Shown piece after piece: positions 1-8,785 of a stretch of 64,000 nucleotides of DNA. Both the position numbers and the translations under genes were made by a program. The first letter of the stretch is position 1; every line of letters begins with the position of its first letter. The stretch is from Rhizobium sp. 007 (lineage in GTDB: Bacteria; Pseudomonadota; Alphaproteobacteria; Rhizobiales; Rhizobiaceae). The notes under the pieces are model-generated. The model was not told the DNA's origin. It made no database searches and saw only the letters and a program-made list of their open reading frames with translations. Where the stretch lies: the NCBI RefSeq assembly GCF_015353075.1, contig NZ_CP064187.1:2790001-2854000 (forward strand), in the 5' to 3' direction.

Positions 1-1
1 C

Positions 2-1792
2 ATCGTGCGTTTTCTGCCGATGCCGGCACACCGCCGTCGCATCTGTGACGGCCGGATGTATATTGCCTGTCAGCAAAAGAACTTCGAAAAGGCAGCCAGA
101 ATCCTCGGTGATCTAAGCAAACGGGAGACACCGGGTGCGGATTCGATGCGGTTATTCCTCTACGAGGTTCTCGGGCACGTTGATCCTCGATACGCCGACG
201 AGTTGATGAAAGCGCCCCGGTTCGATCGAAAGCTGTTGCCAGTCATGGAAGCGGCGCTTCTGCGCAGGAATGGAGAGTATGACGCAGCTCTCTCTGCCTT
301 GGATTATACTGCAGAGTCATTTCCTGCACGGGTTCAGGTCGCCGAGTTCAAGAGAAGTTTGTTGCTGGAGGAACGTAGGCACGAGGAGTTCGCCGTCGAC
401 GGTGTGACGCGGCTCTCGCATGATCCCGAAAAACCTCTCTTCCAGTTCGCGGCTTCGGTTGCGGCCGCAGCCGATAGTGCGGGCCGTCATGATATCCTTC
501 GGTCGGCAATTGAACGAATATTCCGTGACCGCGATGCAATCCTCAAAGATCCTTCGCTTCTTTCAAGATTTGCTCAGCAGTCGGTCGAAGCCTCGATGTG
601 GCTCCTTGATCTGGCAGGAGCAAATCAGGTTATTGAGGTGCTTCGCATCGCCGGAATGGAAAAAGCCGCAGTCCGGTTGGAACGACGCTTCAAACTCAAA
701 GCACTTGCGCCAATGTCCCACCTAATCGAACGCGCGCATCAGGATATTCTGACGCGCGTTGGACTGAGGCCTCCGATAACTCAGACGCACAATGCGGTGA
801 TCATCATCCCATCCGCAGCACTGCGGTCCAACAAGATTGACTATTCCGGCTTTCGCGCCGATATCCGGTTTGTTTTGCAGACCATCGCGGAGTGCCTCGA
901 CACAATCGGACTCGATTACGGGGTGAAGGGGCAGATCAAGCTGCACGGTATCGAAGACTTGCCGGTACCTTTCTTTTCGTATCACACGGTTTCCCGGCAT
1001 CGAAATGGTCTTCACTTCAAGGAGACCGACCGCCCATCCCACTTCAGCTTTGATACCGGCGGCTACTCCGGGTGGTCGGAATTCTCAAGAAAAAGCCTCG
1101 CCGAACTGCCGCTCTATGAGGTGGATGCGCGGACGGCCACAAACTTTTTTCAACAGGATCAAGCGAAAACCATTTCCCGCAACCTGTCTAAATATGCTCA
1201 AGACCCAATTCATGCTGCAGAGATTTTACCCGGCCGCTTCGTTTTCATCGCACTTCAAATGGTGGGCGATTCAGTTCAGGAACTGGCGTACTACAGCCTC
1301 ATCGAAATGATGGAGGAGGTCGTAACCACGTGCGAGAAGATCGGCTACTCCGTAGTCGTAAAACGCCATCCGCTCTGCGGCTCGACAGTGATCGGAAGGT
1401 ATATCCGAGAAAACGAAATCGCCGGTCGGCTCATCTCAGCCACCGGCAGCATTCACAGCATCATCGCCAAATCAACTGCCGTATGCGTGATAAACTCCGG
1501 CGTGGGCGCCGAAGCCCTCCTGCACGAAAAGCCGGTATATGTCTTCGGCCGATCCGAATACATGGCCGCATGCTTCGTTTGCGAGCAGCGGGGCGACTTC
1601 GAGAAACAGTTCCAGCCTGGAGGAACTGCTGCATCAGCCGAGGACCTTCGACGCTTCTGGTATTTGCTGCGCAACGAATATGCGGTGGATTTGCGGGATA
1701 CGGAAACCGCCAAAGCGGTTATCCGAATGCGAGTCAAACAGCATATCTTGGACGTTGGTGAGAACGGGAGAGTAACCATGAAAGTGTCGTGA
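2..1792 (+). CDS. Capsule polysaccharide biosynthesis protein (Capsule_synth/KpsS-LpsZ-like), 5' end probably outside window
   Basis: At least 595 residues; the frame is open to the left edge, so the GTG at 5 need not be the true start. The N-terminal ~220 residues are helical and TPR-like. The C-terminal half (about 260-560) has the pattern of capsule-synthesis glycosyltransferases of the KpsC/KpsS/LpsZ group: a VVVKRHP stretch, then NSGVGAEALL and KPVYVFGRSEY, which normally form the nucleotide-sugar or lipid-linker site. A cytoplasmic role in building or finishing capsular polysaccharide is inferred. It converges on the KpsMTE export operon, which fits. The family call is fairly sure; the specific sugar or linker is unknown. 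Confidence 0.7.
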   Translation: MVRFLPMPAHRRRICDGRMYIACQQKNFEKAARILGDLSKRETPGADSMRLFLYEVLGHVDPRYADELMKAPRFDRKLLPVMEAALLRRNGEYDAALSALDYTAESFPARVQVAEFKRSLLLEERRHEEFAVDGVTRLSHDPEKPLFQFAASVAAAADSAGRHDILRSAIERIFRDRDAILKDPSLLSRFAQQSVEASMWLLDLAGANQVIEVLRIAGMEKAAVRLERRFKLKALAPMSHLIERAHQDILTRVGLRPPITQTHNAVIIIPSAALRSNKIDYSGFRADIRFVLQTIAECLDTIGLDYGVKGQIKLHGIEDLPVPFFSYHTVSRHRNGLHFKETDRPSHFSFDTGGYSGWSEFSRKSLAELPLYEVDARTATNFFQQDQAKTISRNLSKYAQDPIHAAEILPGRFVFIALQMVGDSVQELAYYSLIEMMEEVVTTCEKIGYSVVVKRHPLCGSTVIGRYIRENEIAGRLISATGSIHSIIAKSTAVCVINSGVGAEALLHEKPVYVFGRSEYMAACFVCEQRGDFEKQFQPGGTAASAEDLRRFWYLLRNEYAVDLRDTETAKAVIRMRVKQHILDVGENGRVTMKVS

Positions 1793-1887
1793 GGCTGCAT
1801 TGCCCGGCCTTCAAGACCACCGGATAACGAATCGTGAGGCAGCGGCCCGCTAAGGCACGTCGCGATTAGTCCGCCAGCAACGGTGGA

Positions 1888-3174
1888 TTAATTTCTGTCC
1901 CGGATATTGTAATAGCCCATTACGGACACGCCCCAAGCAAAAAGACATCCGAGAAAGACCAGGGCAGACACCATCAGCCGGCTTGGATATTGTGCCTCTT
2001 CAGACAGAGTTGGCTGGATGAATGTCGCCAAATAACGCTGCTGATTGTTGGCATCTATGCGTGCCTTTTCCAGGCTGGCAAGAGCGCCGGTATAGGCCTT
2101 CTCGGCAAACTCCCGCTCGGTTTCGAGTTCCTCGTATTGCAAAATACGGCTCGCAACATCGCTACCTCCAGCTCCACCAACCGACCCGCTGCCGAAACGC
2201 TGTTTTTCCTGTGCCAGCTGTTTTTCAAGACTGTCGATCTGCGTAGTGAGCACGCGCATGCGCGGTGAATCAGCTGCCATTCGCGTCCGAGCGGTCATCA
2301 AATCAGTGTGAAGCTGGGTGAGTTGCTGTTCGAGGGAAGCAACCAGTTGGCCAGCCAGTTTCGCCGCTTCTACCGGATCGGCCTCCTGAGAGACATCCCG
2401 GAAATTGCGCAGGGCGTTCCGCGCTGCAGATAGACGGCCTTCCGCCAGCGCTACTTCGTCCTGGGATGCTTTCAGAACACCGTTTCTTGCCTTGAGCGAA
2501 AGGTCGTTGATCAGCCTCTCACTCTCACCGATGATAATGGATGCGATTTTTTGGGAGCTTTGTGGATCAAAGGCCTTGACCGTCAGGTTCAGAATGGACG
2601 AGGTGTGGTCGAAATCGACATGTACCATTTTTTTCCAGTATTCGAGCCGCTCCTCAATCGGCAGGCCAGCCGCCATGCTGAAATAAAAGTCGGCACCGTG
2701 GCGAGCAAAGGCGGCATCGAGATCGACGGTCTTTTCGACGGCCTCGATCATCCGCTCGCTTTCGACATAGTCGAGCAGCATATAAGAGTCCGCCCCTGTC
2801 GTACTGCCCCCGGTAGTCTGCGTAAACATGCCCAGGATATCACTACTTGCCTTGCCGTCGATGCTCCGCACTGCAAAGGCGGCCGAGCTGTGATATTGAT
2901 CCGCTGCGACGAAGAACATGTAGAACGATGCAAGTGCGGTTGGAAGCGCGACGGCCAACGCGAAGCTGCCGGCGATAATTAAATGCCGCAGCTTCAGGCG
3001 CCCGACCTTCAACGATCCGAGCACTTTTTTCTTCTTCGATGGCTGTGCCTCGCGCCTTTCGGGGCGCACGTCGACCTTTCTAAGATTGTCGAGCACCGTA
3101 ATATTCGGCTTCTTCACGGGAGCCTGGACATCTTCCGTCTTGTGTTCTGGACCTGGCGGCTTGGCAGTCGTCAT
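1888..3174 (-). CDS. Capsule polysaccharide export inner-membrane protein (KpsE/RkpR family)
   Basis: 428 residues. A basic cytoplasmic tail (KKKK near residue 50) precedes a membrane segment at about 65-89. A periplasmic region follows with long predicted coiled coils (about 240-370), and a second membrane segment lies at about 400-422. This is the polysaccharide co-polymerase topology of KpsE/RkpR, which joins the ABC exporter to the outer-membrane channel. It is the last gene of a kpsM-kpsT-kpsE operon; its ATG overlaps the kpsT stop by one base (TGATG, 3172-3176), so translation is probably coupled. An outer-membrane KpsD/Wza partner is not in the window. Confidence 0.88.
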   Translation of the reverse strand: MTTAKPPGPEHKTEDVQAPVKKPNITVLDNLRKVDVRPERREAQPSKKKKVLGSLKVGRLKLRHLIIAGSFALAVALPTALASFYMFFVAADQYHSSAAFAVRSIDGKASSDILGMFTQTTGGSTTGADSYMLLDYVESERMIEAVEKTVDLDAAFARHGADFYFSMAAGLPIEERLEYWKKMVHVDFDHTSSILNLTVKAFDPQSSQKIASIIIGESERLINDLSLKARNGVLKASQDEVALAEGRLSAARNALRNFRDVSQEADPVEAAKLAGQLVASLEQQLTQLHTDLMTARTRMAADSPRMRVLTTQIDSLEKQLAQEKQRFGSGSVGGAGGSDVASRILQYEELETEREFAEKAYTGALASLEKARIDANNQQRYLATFIQPTLSEEAQYPSRLMVSALVFLGCLFAWGVSVMGYYNIRDRN

Positions 3175-3833
3175 CAGTTGCCCTTCATGTTTCGCTCATG
3201 AACCCGGATAGCATCTTCCACATCATCGAAATACGTGAGTTTGCCATTTTCGAGAACCACTCCGCAATCGCAGTACTCGCGGATGGTACTTGTGCTGTGG
3301 GAAACCATGATAACGTCAGAATCTTGCAATCGGTGTTGGAAGACATCATGGCATTTTTTTTTGAAGTTCGCATCCCCGACCGCAGTGATCTCATCAACCA
3401 GATAATAATCGAAGTTGACGCCCATGCTGACACCGAACGCGAGACGCGCCTTCATGCCGGAGGAATAAGTACCAACAGGGGCGTGGAAGAATGGGCCCAG
3501 CTCGGCAAAATCGGTGACATAATCGACCAGCTCTTGGGTATCGACACCGTAAATCCGCGCGACAAAGCGAACATTCTGCTCTCCGGACATGCTTGGTTGA
3601 AAGCTACCTTGAAAACCGAGAGGCCAGGAAATTTTCCCTTGTCTTACTATGCGCCCCCGATCAAGCCGCAGCGATCCTGCGATCAATTGCAAGAGCGTCG
3701 ATTTCCCAGCGCCGTTTCGTCCGAGCAGGCCGACACTCTTACCACGCTTGATCACAAGGGAGGCGTTCTCGATGATTGGCTTCGTCACGCCCTTGGTCTT
3801 CACATACTTGGTCGCGCGTTCAAGTCTAATCAT
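3174..3833 (-). CDS. Capsule polysaccharide ABC exporter, ATP-binding subunit (KpsT/RkpS family)
   Basis: 219 residues, the normal KpsT length. Visible ATPase motifs are Walker A GRNGAGKST (38-46), signature YSSGMKAR (123-130) and Walker B YYLVDE (143-148), with a switch histidine in VSHS. It should power export of lipid-linked capsular polysaccharide across the inner membrane together with the KpsM-like permease. Its start overlaps the kpsM stop by four bases (ATGA, 3830-3833) and its stop touches the kpsE start, so the three genes form one translationally coupled operon. Confidence 0.92.
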   Translation of the reverse strand: MIRLERATKYVKTKGVTKPIIENASLVIKRGKSVGLLGRNGAGKSTLLQLIAGSLRLDRGRIVRQGKISWPLGFQGSFQPSMSGEQNVRFVARIYGVDTQELVDYVTDFAELGPFFHAPVGTYSSGMKARLAFGVSMGVNFDYYLVDEITAVGDANFKKKCHDVFQHRLQDSDVIMVSHSTSTIREYCDCGVVLENGKLTYFDDVEDAIRVHERNMKGN

Positions 3834-4600
3834 CGGCCTCTCGCTACCGCAGCGGAATTGGTGAAGACAAAGAGACCGGCGAAGATCGCCGTAAAAACAA
3901 AAGAATAAAGATAGAACATGTCGAGTTCCGCAGCCCTGTATTGGGGGTAGAAGCCTTGGCGGAACAGCATGACCACATGAACCAAAGGATTGAAAAGCAC
4001 GACCTCACGCATAGGTCCCGGAAGCGCGTCGGGCAAGAAAAAAACGCCAGAGATCAGAAACATCGGTCGATTGACGATGTTGAAGACCTGTTCGTAGAAT
4101 GGAAAACGCAAGAACATTATGGTGTTGAATATGCCGACACCAAGACCCAGGAGCGTCGCGGCAAGTGCCGCCTCCAGGATCGCCGGCCAATAGAGCTCAG
4201 GCGGTTGATGCATTGTCACAATGATCGCGCCGAGAACACAGATGGCGACGAACACCGTCGTAGCAGCCTGAAGGATGTACCGCGCGACGATGGTATCGAT
4301 CGGGGCAACATTTGGATAGCTGAGCAATGTCCGGTTAGATTTGATAGCGCCGTTCAAAAAACCGCACATCGCGGCGTAAAATTGGAATGCAATATAGCCG
4401 GTTGCGAAAAACAGCGGAAAGCTTGTGCCGAGAGCCGGCAATTTTGCGATACCCATGAAGATCACGGACATGAAAGCGATATGGGCCGCAGGATCGAGAA
4501 TTGCCCATATGTATCCCCCGGGTTTATTGCCGAAGCGGGTCGACATTTCGCGAATGAGCAATGCGGCAACAACGCGAATATGGGTCGTCAAGTAATACAA
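3830..4600 (-). CDS. Capsule polysaccharide ABC exporter permease (KpsM/RkpT, ABC-2 type)
   Basis: 256 residues with about six hydrophobic helices and an N-terminal cytoplasmic stretch containing LIREMSTRFGNKPGGYIW, typical of ABC-2 polysaccharide permeases. It forms the membrane pore partner of the adjacent ATPase. It is first in the kpsM-kpsT-kpsE order on the minus strand, so the operon promoter should lie just right of 4600. Confidence 0.9.
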   Translation of the reverse strand: MYYLTTHIRVVAALLIREMSTRFGNKPGGYIWAILDPAAHIAFMSVIFMGIAKLPALGTSFPLFFATGYIAFQFYAAMCGFLNGAIKSNRTLLSYPNVAPIDTIVARYILQAATTVFVAICVLGAIIVTMHQPPELYWPAILEAALAATLLGLGVGIFNTIMFLRFPFYEQVFNIVNRPMFLISGVFFLPDALPGPMREVVLFNPLVHVVMLFRQGFYPQYRAAELDMFYLYSFVFTAIFAGLFVFTNSAAVARGR

Positions 4601-5134
4601 TAAGAGGCCCCCGAAACAAGCCGCTTCACCAATCCGGCATTAATATCATTGTTTGTGGTGAGAGTTAGCCCCTCGGACCAGATTCCTCCATCATTAATAA
4701 GATCGAACGTGTCTCGCAACAAGGGCAGGAGCCCATCACCGCAACGATCGTTTCTCCCCACGTCCCAATCCGATAGCGCGCACTCAAACCAGAATGAGCT
4801 TCGTCGCCACCGCCTGTTGCCTGCAGCAAGGTGCGGCATCAGCTTTGAGCGAGATAGCTGACAGGGTTTCGGCATTTGAGATCGTCCGCCTCTACCTTCA
4901 ATGCCCCCAGCGCCGCAATTGGCGAAACTCTCCAGAAGGGCAGTTACTTAGGTCCAATCTTCAATCAACGTCCAGGCTGCCGCCTGTTAGGCGCACTGAC
5001 GGCGCTCACGATCGTCTCTCCGAATATTATGGAAGATGACTATAGAATGAAAAAGCCTCCGCCGCAGCGAGCCTTGGCATTGAACCTAATCAGTTCAAAC
5101 AATACAAATCTTTCAGTTATCTAAGGAGACGAGG
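4601..5134. other. Intergenic region between divergent kpsM operon and beta-helix gene
   Basis: 534 bases with no convincing gene: the short open frames have no ribosome-binding site and no recognisable product. It must hold promoters for the capsule-export operon (leftward) and the beta-helix gene (rightward). A plain Shine-Dalgarno (AAGGAGA at about 5122) precedes the ATG at 5135. I see no clear operator palindrome. Confidence 0.5.
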
Positions 5135-6325
5135 ATGCGGTTTTCGCTGGCGTTGATGCTCTATGGCACCATTCAAACGTCCGTCCCACTTCATGCGGCG
5201 CTCTCGCAACAAACGCCGTCCGACTGCACCGCGCCACAGAATGTCAGCGCCAATCTCAGACTAGATCGGAATTGCAGATATACCGGACCGATATTGATCG
5301 ACACATCCAACGTCACTTTAGACTGTGACGGGGCGACAATAGATGCAACCAGATCCAGAAACGGCATTACGATTGAGGGTCGAGGTATCCGAAATGTTGC
5401 CGTAAAAAGCTGCAAGATCGACGGTGCGAAGCGCGAAGGTATATTCATCAAGCCGCCCTTGATTGCTCCCGATATGGCTGCGTTACCTAAGGCCCAACGA
5501 TATGATATCGCGCCCCAGAATGTGTCCATCATCGATTCCACTGTGACGAATTCAGGGAGCGCCGGCATCTATGTAGGGAATTACAGCCAAAGCACGCTTA
5601 TTAGGAATACATTGGTTGCGAACTCGGGCGGCACAGCAATCTATCTTGATGCCTCTTCTGTTCGAACCACCGTCGAGAACAGCACTTTCAACGGCAATGG
5701 CTTTGGAGACCCTTTGGGCAGAAGCAAAGGGAAGCTCAATCGTGAGGCAATCGCTATCGATTCCTCCGCATACAACACCATTCTGAACAATACTTTTTCT
5801 GGAAACTCGGCCGGAGGTGTCTTTCTCTACAAGAACTGCTGGGAGCGCCACGACAGTGCAAAACAGGCCCAGCGATGGCAACATTCCAGCTTCAATACAA
5901 TTAATGGCAATCGATTCACTGAGAAGGTTGGCGTGTGGATTGCGTCACGCCAGGCGAAAAACTTGACCAATTGGAACTGTGGAGATCCGCCACTTGCTCC
6001 CGGATATTTCCGCGATTACGCCGACCATAACACTGTCGTTTCCAACGTTTTCACGGGAGGGGACTTTGGCGTCATCATCCAGGATGACTTTACGACACTC
6101 AAAGAGAACCGGTTTTTCAACCAAACGCAATCGTGTGTAGTTCTGGGTTCCGAACTGAGAGACAGCCTTTTGGGTGCTCCGATTGAGGGTACGATACTGG
6201 CCAAAAACTCCTGCGTTGGATTGCGCGGCGGTAACGGCTTCCGTCCCGAGGGTAAATCGGTGTTTAGAGTCTGCTCCGAAAATTTCTTGGACAATCAACC
6301 GTTTAATTGCGGCGGTATTCGTTGA
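5135..6325 (+). CDS. Secreted right-handed parallel beta-helix (pectate-lyase-fold) protein
   Basis: 396 residues. An N-terminal hydrophobic stretch (about 3-24) reads as a signal peptide. The rest consists of short Asn/Thr/Ser/Gly-rich turns (for example around VTLDCDG, NVAVKSC, NTILNNTFSGNSAGG) in the spacing of parallel beta-helix repeats as in pectate-lyase-like and NosD/PbH1 proteins. Several Cys residues could form disulfides in the periplasm. Placed beside capsule genes, it may be a polysaccharide lyase, hydrolase or epimerase acting on the capsule; that is inference, and no catalytic residues were assigned. The start is supported by AAGGAGA 7-8 bases upstream. Confidence 0.75.
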   Translation: MRFSLALMLYGTIQTSVPLHAALSQQTPSDCTAPQNVSANLRLDRNCRYTGPILIDTSNVTLDCDGATIDATRSRNGITIEGRGIRNVAVKSCKIDGAKREGIFIKPPLIAPDMAALPKAQRYDIAPQNVSIIDSTVTNSGSAGIYVGNYSQSTLIRNTLVANSGGTAIYLDASSVRTTVENSTFNGNGFGDPLGRSKGKLNREAIAIDSSAYNTILNNTFSGNSAGGVFLYKNCWERHDSAKQAQRWQHSSFNTINGNRFTEKVGVWIASRQAKNLTNWNCGDPPLAPGYFRDYADHNTVVSNVFTGGDFGVIIQDDFTTLKENRFFNQTQSCVVLGSELRDSLLGAPIEGTILAKNSCVGLRGGNGFRPEGKSVFRVCSENFLDNQPFNCGGIR

Positions 6326-6634
6326 GCCTCAGTCGCCAACGCCCTAGCCGTGGTCTGTAGCGAGAGAGTGGCAAGACACCTGCTGGGATTGGCGGGCCGC
6401 AACGCCCCGCGCTGGACGCAGCGGGCAACCATCGGTCCTGCGGCCTCGGATGCGACGATCTGATCTACATGTTTTCGCCGCCGCCGGCTACCGATGAATT
6501 TGCCACGTTGCAGGAGGAATCGTAGCATTTTCGAGAGATAGCCGGAGCTTGACAAATACATCCTTGAGAAATTAAAGGGCAGCTAATGTAATCCTCGCTA
6601 TTGCTGGGTAGCGAAATGGGGGTGGGGCGTCACA
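6326..6634. other. Non-coding stretch entering the first copy of the duplicated glycosyltransferase locus
   Basis: 309 bases with no complete gene. From about 6486 the sequence matches the region at 17087 almost base for base. It includes the last codons of a frame (ending ATDEFATLQEES) that in the second copy belongs to a 62-codon gene. In this copy the upstream part of that gene is missing. Confidence 0.6.
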
Positions 6635-7481
6635 ATGAACTTTTTAACCCGGCTCGCCGGGATATTTCGGCGCTCGAAATCGCCGGATTTTGTGTCCTTT
6701 TGGCACGGCCCCATCGATGGATTAACATATGGCTGCCTTGCATCTTTCCCGTATCACGGCGCCCGGCTTCGGTTATACTCTTACGACGACAATATCAAAG
6801 TTCCTCCTGGAATCGATTTGGCTGATGCGCGTGAAATTTGCCCAGATACGAGCTTGACCGGGCGCTATATCGCCGATGGAAAGGTGGAGTTCTCGAAATT
6901 CTCGAATCTGTTTCGTTATGTATTAATCAAGCAAACTGGCTGCTGTTGGGTCGACTGCGATCTCGTTTGTTTAAGGCCGCCTGAATTTCAACATGACGAG
7001 ATGGTTTTCGGATATCAGTATCCTAAGGAAAATGTGCAAGCGATTAATGGAGCAGTTCTTAAAGCTCCCTCGTGAACACGCTGTCTTGGCGGACCTGATT
7101 CAAAATGCGCGCGATGTCGGCAAATACGACTCCCTTGGGGGAGCGATATCCTTGTTGTACCCGGCCAATTCGAATTTTTTATGCCAGAGATGGAGGAGCT
7201 TGGACGCGCGCACAGCCGATTCAACGCTTTCTCGTCCTTCTGGTAATATCAGTTTCCAGAAATGAGCGGGGGAAATTGGATAAAAATCAGCCATTGCACT
7301 GGCAAACTCTGATAAACCGGCCTCATAAAATTTTGTCGTGATTAGCCGGGGCCCGATGGCACCCCAACGCTGGTCCAAGTCCACCATCGCGCATTGGAGC
7401 GCGTCGGCGGATTGGATAGATTCACCGGAATATACGACGGCGATGAACTTAGAGTGCAACTCGGCCGCTGGTGCCTTCAGC
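6635..7481 (+). pseudogene. Broken copy of GT32-like glycosyltransferase (frameshift plus internal inversion)
   Basis: The first ~140 codons match the intact gene at 17236, including the FWHGP start region and the DxD motif WVDCDL. An extra T near 7060 then shifts the frame and translation stops at 7073-7075 after 146 residues. Downstream, codons that should encode residues ~162-249 lie on the opposite strand (7121-7384), and the last part (7385-7481) is again in the original orientation with one base lost. The ribosome-binding region is intact, so a truncated protein may still be made, but it should lack activity. Confidence 0.88.
7121..7384. other. Inverted 264-bp segment inside glycosyltransferase copy 1, flanked by short inverted repeats
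   Basis: Compared by eye with the reverse complement of 17719-17982, every base agrees. In both copies the segment lies between GCGCGATG (7109-7116; 17709-17716) and CATCGCGC (7385-7392; 17983-17990), a perfect 8-bp inverted repeat that extends imperfectly to AATGCGCG..ATG. This is what inversion at short inverted repeats would leave. No complete recombinase gene lies nearby. Confidence 0.85.
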
Positions 7482-7588
7482 GCAATAACTACCGGGAAGG
7501 TCGCAGAGGCGTCGAGCGCGGCTACAACTGAGGCGTTTTTTGGATCGCACGCGGCTTTCGACATCATTAATTGGCTGCGCGTTCCACC

Positions 7589-7822
7589 CTATGGCCTCAC
7601 GACCGGTGTTCGGAAGAGTGTCTTGTTCGCCCTGCTCTGGGCATCATCGAGCTTGCTGCTCAGCACTTCGACGCGTTGCCACCTTATTGATGCTGTCGAT
7701 CGCGGTGTCGAGCTTTCCACTCAACGATTCGACGACGCGATCAATGCGTGAGTTTGCCGCCTCGAGGCCCTTCTTGTTCTCGGCAATGCCTTCAATGGCG
7801 TGCCCCACGCCGCGCAATCGTC
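7589..7822 (-). pseudogene. Remnant of a phage-like coiled-coil protein, frameshifted
   Basis: Read leftward, one frame gives GHAIEGIAENKKGLEAANSR and then a Ser/Asp/Leu heptad-like stretch (about 7680-7815). A shifted frame continues it as QRVEVLSSKLDDAQSRANKT to a stop at 7589-7591. It follows the spanin-like remnants in the same direction, so it was probably part of the same phage late operon. No specific function can be given. Confidence 0.5.
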
Positions 7823-8069
7823 TGCCTTGCGATCTCGATTATCCGCTGTCACTTCCCACCGGTTCTGTATCCAGCGGAACTTCTCCCCGACCTTCGGCTT
7901 GACGCGCTGGACATGAGCCGTGCAGGCATCAGGAAGAGGCGGGAAGTCAACGGCGGCGGCTGTTTGCCCCTTGGTATCTGCGGCAGCCTTTGCCCTTCCC
8001 TCCGACCGTCTGGCAACCGGCCAGCGGCATGAGCGAGAAAGCGAGCACGATGATCAGCGTCCGTCCCAT
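7790..8069 (-). pseudogene. Frameshifted phage lipoprotein (Rz1/o-spanin-like)
   Basis: From the ATG at 8069 the frame begins MGRTLIIVLAFSLMPLAGC, a lipoprotein signal with an LAGC lipobox. After ~27 codons the coding potential moves to another frame (ADTKGQ..AAVDFPPLPDACTAHVQR and then WEVTADNRDRKADDCAAW), so one indel has occurred. The start lies within the end of the upstream Rz-like frame, as is common for overlapping Rz/Rz1 spanin pairs. The o-spanin role is inferred from signal, size and order. Confidence 0.55.
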
Positions 8070-8450
8070 CGATCGTCCTCCTCTGTCCATCGGCCGCCAT
8101 CGGGGCTCGTGTCTGCAGCAATCCGCGCCTCAAGTTCGGCCTCTGCCTCTGATTTCGCCCGCAGAGCCGCATCAGCGCGTTTCGACGTTTCCGTGGTCAA
8201 GTTGATCCGCAATTAGGCGCCTTCGCTTCTCCTCGGCCAACTTGGTCACCATCTGCGACGTGGCGAGGCGCACCTGATCAGCGGCATAAGAATGAGCTCG
8301 GCTAGTCGTGAGATCGCCAATGATCGGGATGCTGGACAGGTATGGAATGCGGGATGCACCGGGAATGCCCCAGTCGTAGGTATACAGGCCAAGGAAGGCC
8401 ACGCCGCCGATACCGATCGTGCGGAGCAGCCAGGTGAAGACGGCGGTCAT
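8054..8450 (-). pseudogene. Frameshifted Rz/i-spanin-like phage protein
   Basis: Starts at 8450, overlapping the stop of the holin-like gene by four bases (ATGA). An N-terminal hydrophobic anchor (residues ~8-26) is followed by an Arg/Lys/Ala-rich helical region. The open frame stops at 8172 after 92 residues, but a frame shifted by one base near 8213 continues with TSKRADAALRAKSEAEAE and ends at 8054-8056. That continuation is the coiled-coil tail expected of an i-spanin, so a single indel seems to have broken the gene. Confidence 0.55.
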
Positions 8451-8785
8451 TCTGCAAACCCCGGAGGTGGTTCCGGATCGGTCTGATCCGGCTTCTGCGG
8501 GACCGCGACACGCTCTCGATACACTTCGTGCTGATAGGGCTGATCGTAGTCACCACCCCATCGAGCCTGATCGCGATTGCGGTCATCCCAGACGGCCCCG
8601 AAGACATAAGAGCCGATCACAGACGCCATGAGCAGAAGGCAGCCGTTCACGGTCGTCTCGGACAGGTTGCTATCCCTCCCCCAGACGGAGAGATAATTAA
8701 CCATCCCGACGCACCAAAGAATGGTGCCGATGATGATAGCTCGGCGGATTCGCCACGAGCGATCGAAGGGAACTCGGCGCGCCAT
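8447..8785 (-). CDS. Small two-helix membrane protein in phage lysis cassette (holin-like)
   Basis: 112 residues with two hydrophobic helices (about 15-34 and 48-66), a basic N-terminus and a charged Pro-rich C-terminus ending PEPPPGFAE. It lies directly after the endolysin gene (TGA/ATG overlap at 8783-8787) and before an Rz-like frame. Topology and position fit a holin or anti-holin; sequence alone does not identify a known holin family. Confidence 0.55.
   Translation of the reverse strand: MARRVPFDRSWRIRRAIIIGTILWCVGMVNYLSVWGRDSNLSETTVNGCLLLMASVIGSYVFGAVWDDRNRDQARWGGDYDQPYQHEVYRERVAVPQKPDQTDPEPPPGFAE

Larger units (their letters stand above)
6486..7481. repeat. Direct repeat copy 1 (~1 kb), containing an inverted 264-bp segment
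   Basis: Near-identical to 17087-18080, in direct orientation 10.6 kb away. Differences seen: one extra T near 7060; two extra bases (GG, 7119-7120) at the left inversion junction; the segment 7121-7384 is the exact reverse complement of 17719-17982; one missing T near 7471. The high identity implies a recent duplication or an assembly duplicate. Homology to copy 2 stops at about 7481. Confidence 0.93.

Noticed and set aside
3198..3908. A 236-codon plus-strand frame
   Set aside because: Antisense to kpsT, which has all ATPase motifs and coupled neighbours.
7100..7567. 155-codon minus-strand frame inside glycosyltransferase copy 1
   Set aside because: Its middle reads true glycosyltransferase residues only because the segment is inverted; the ends are unrelated, with no start signal.
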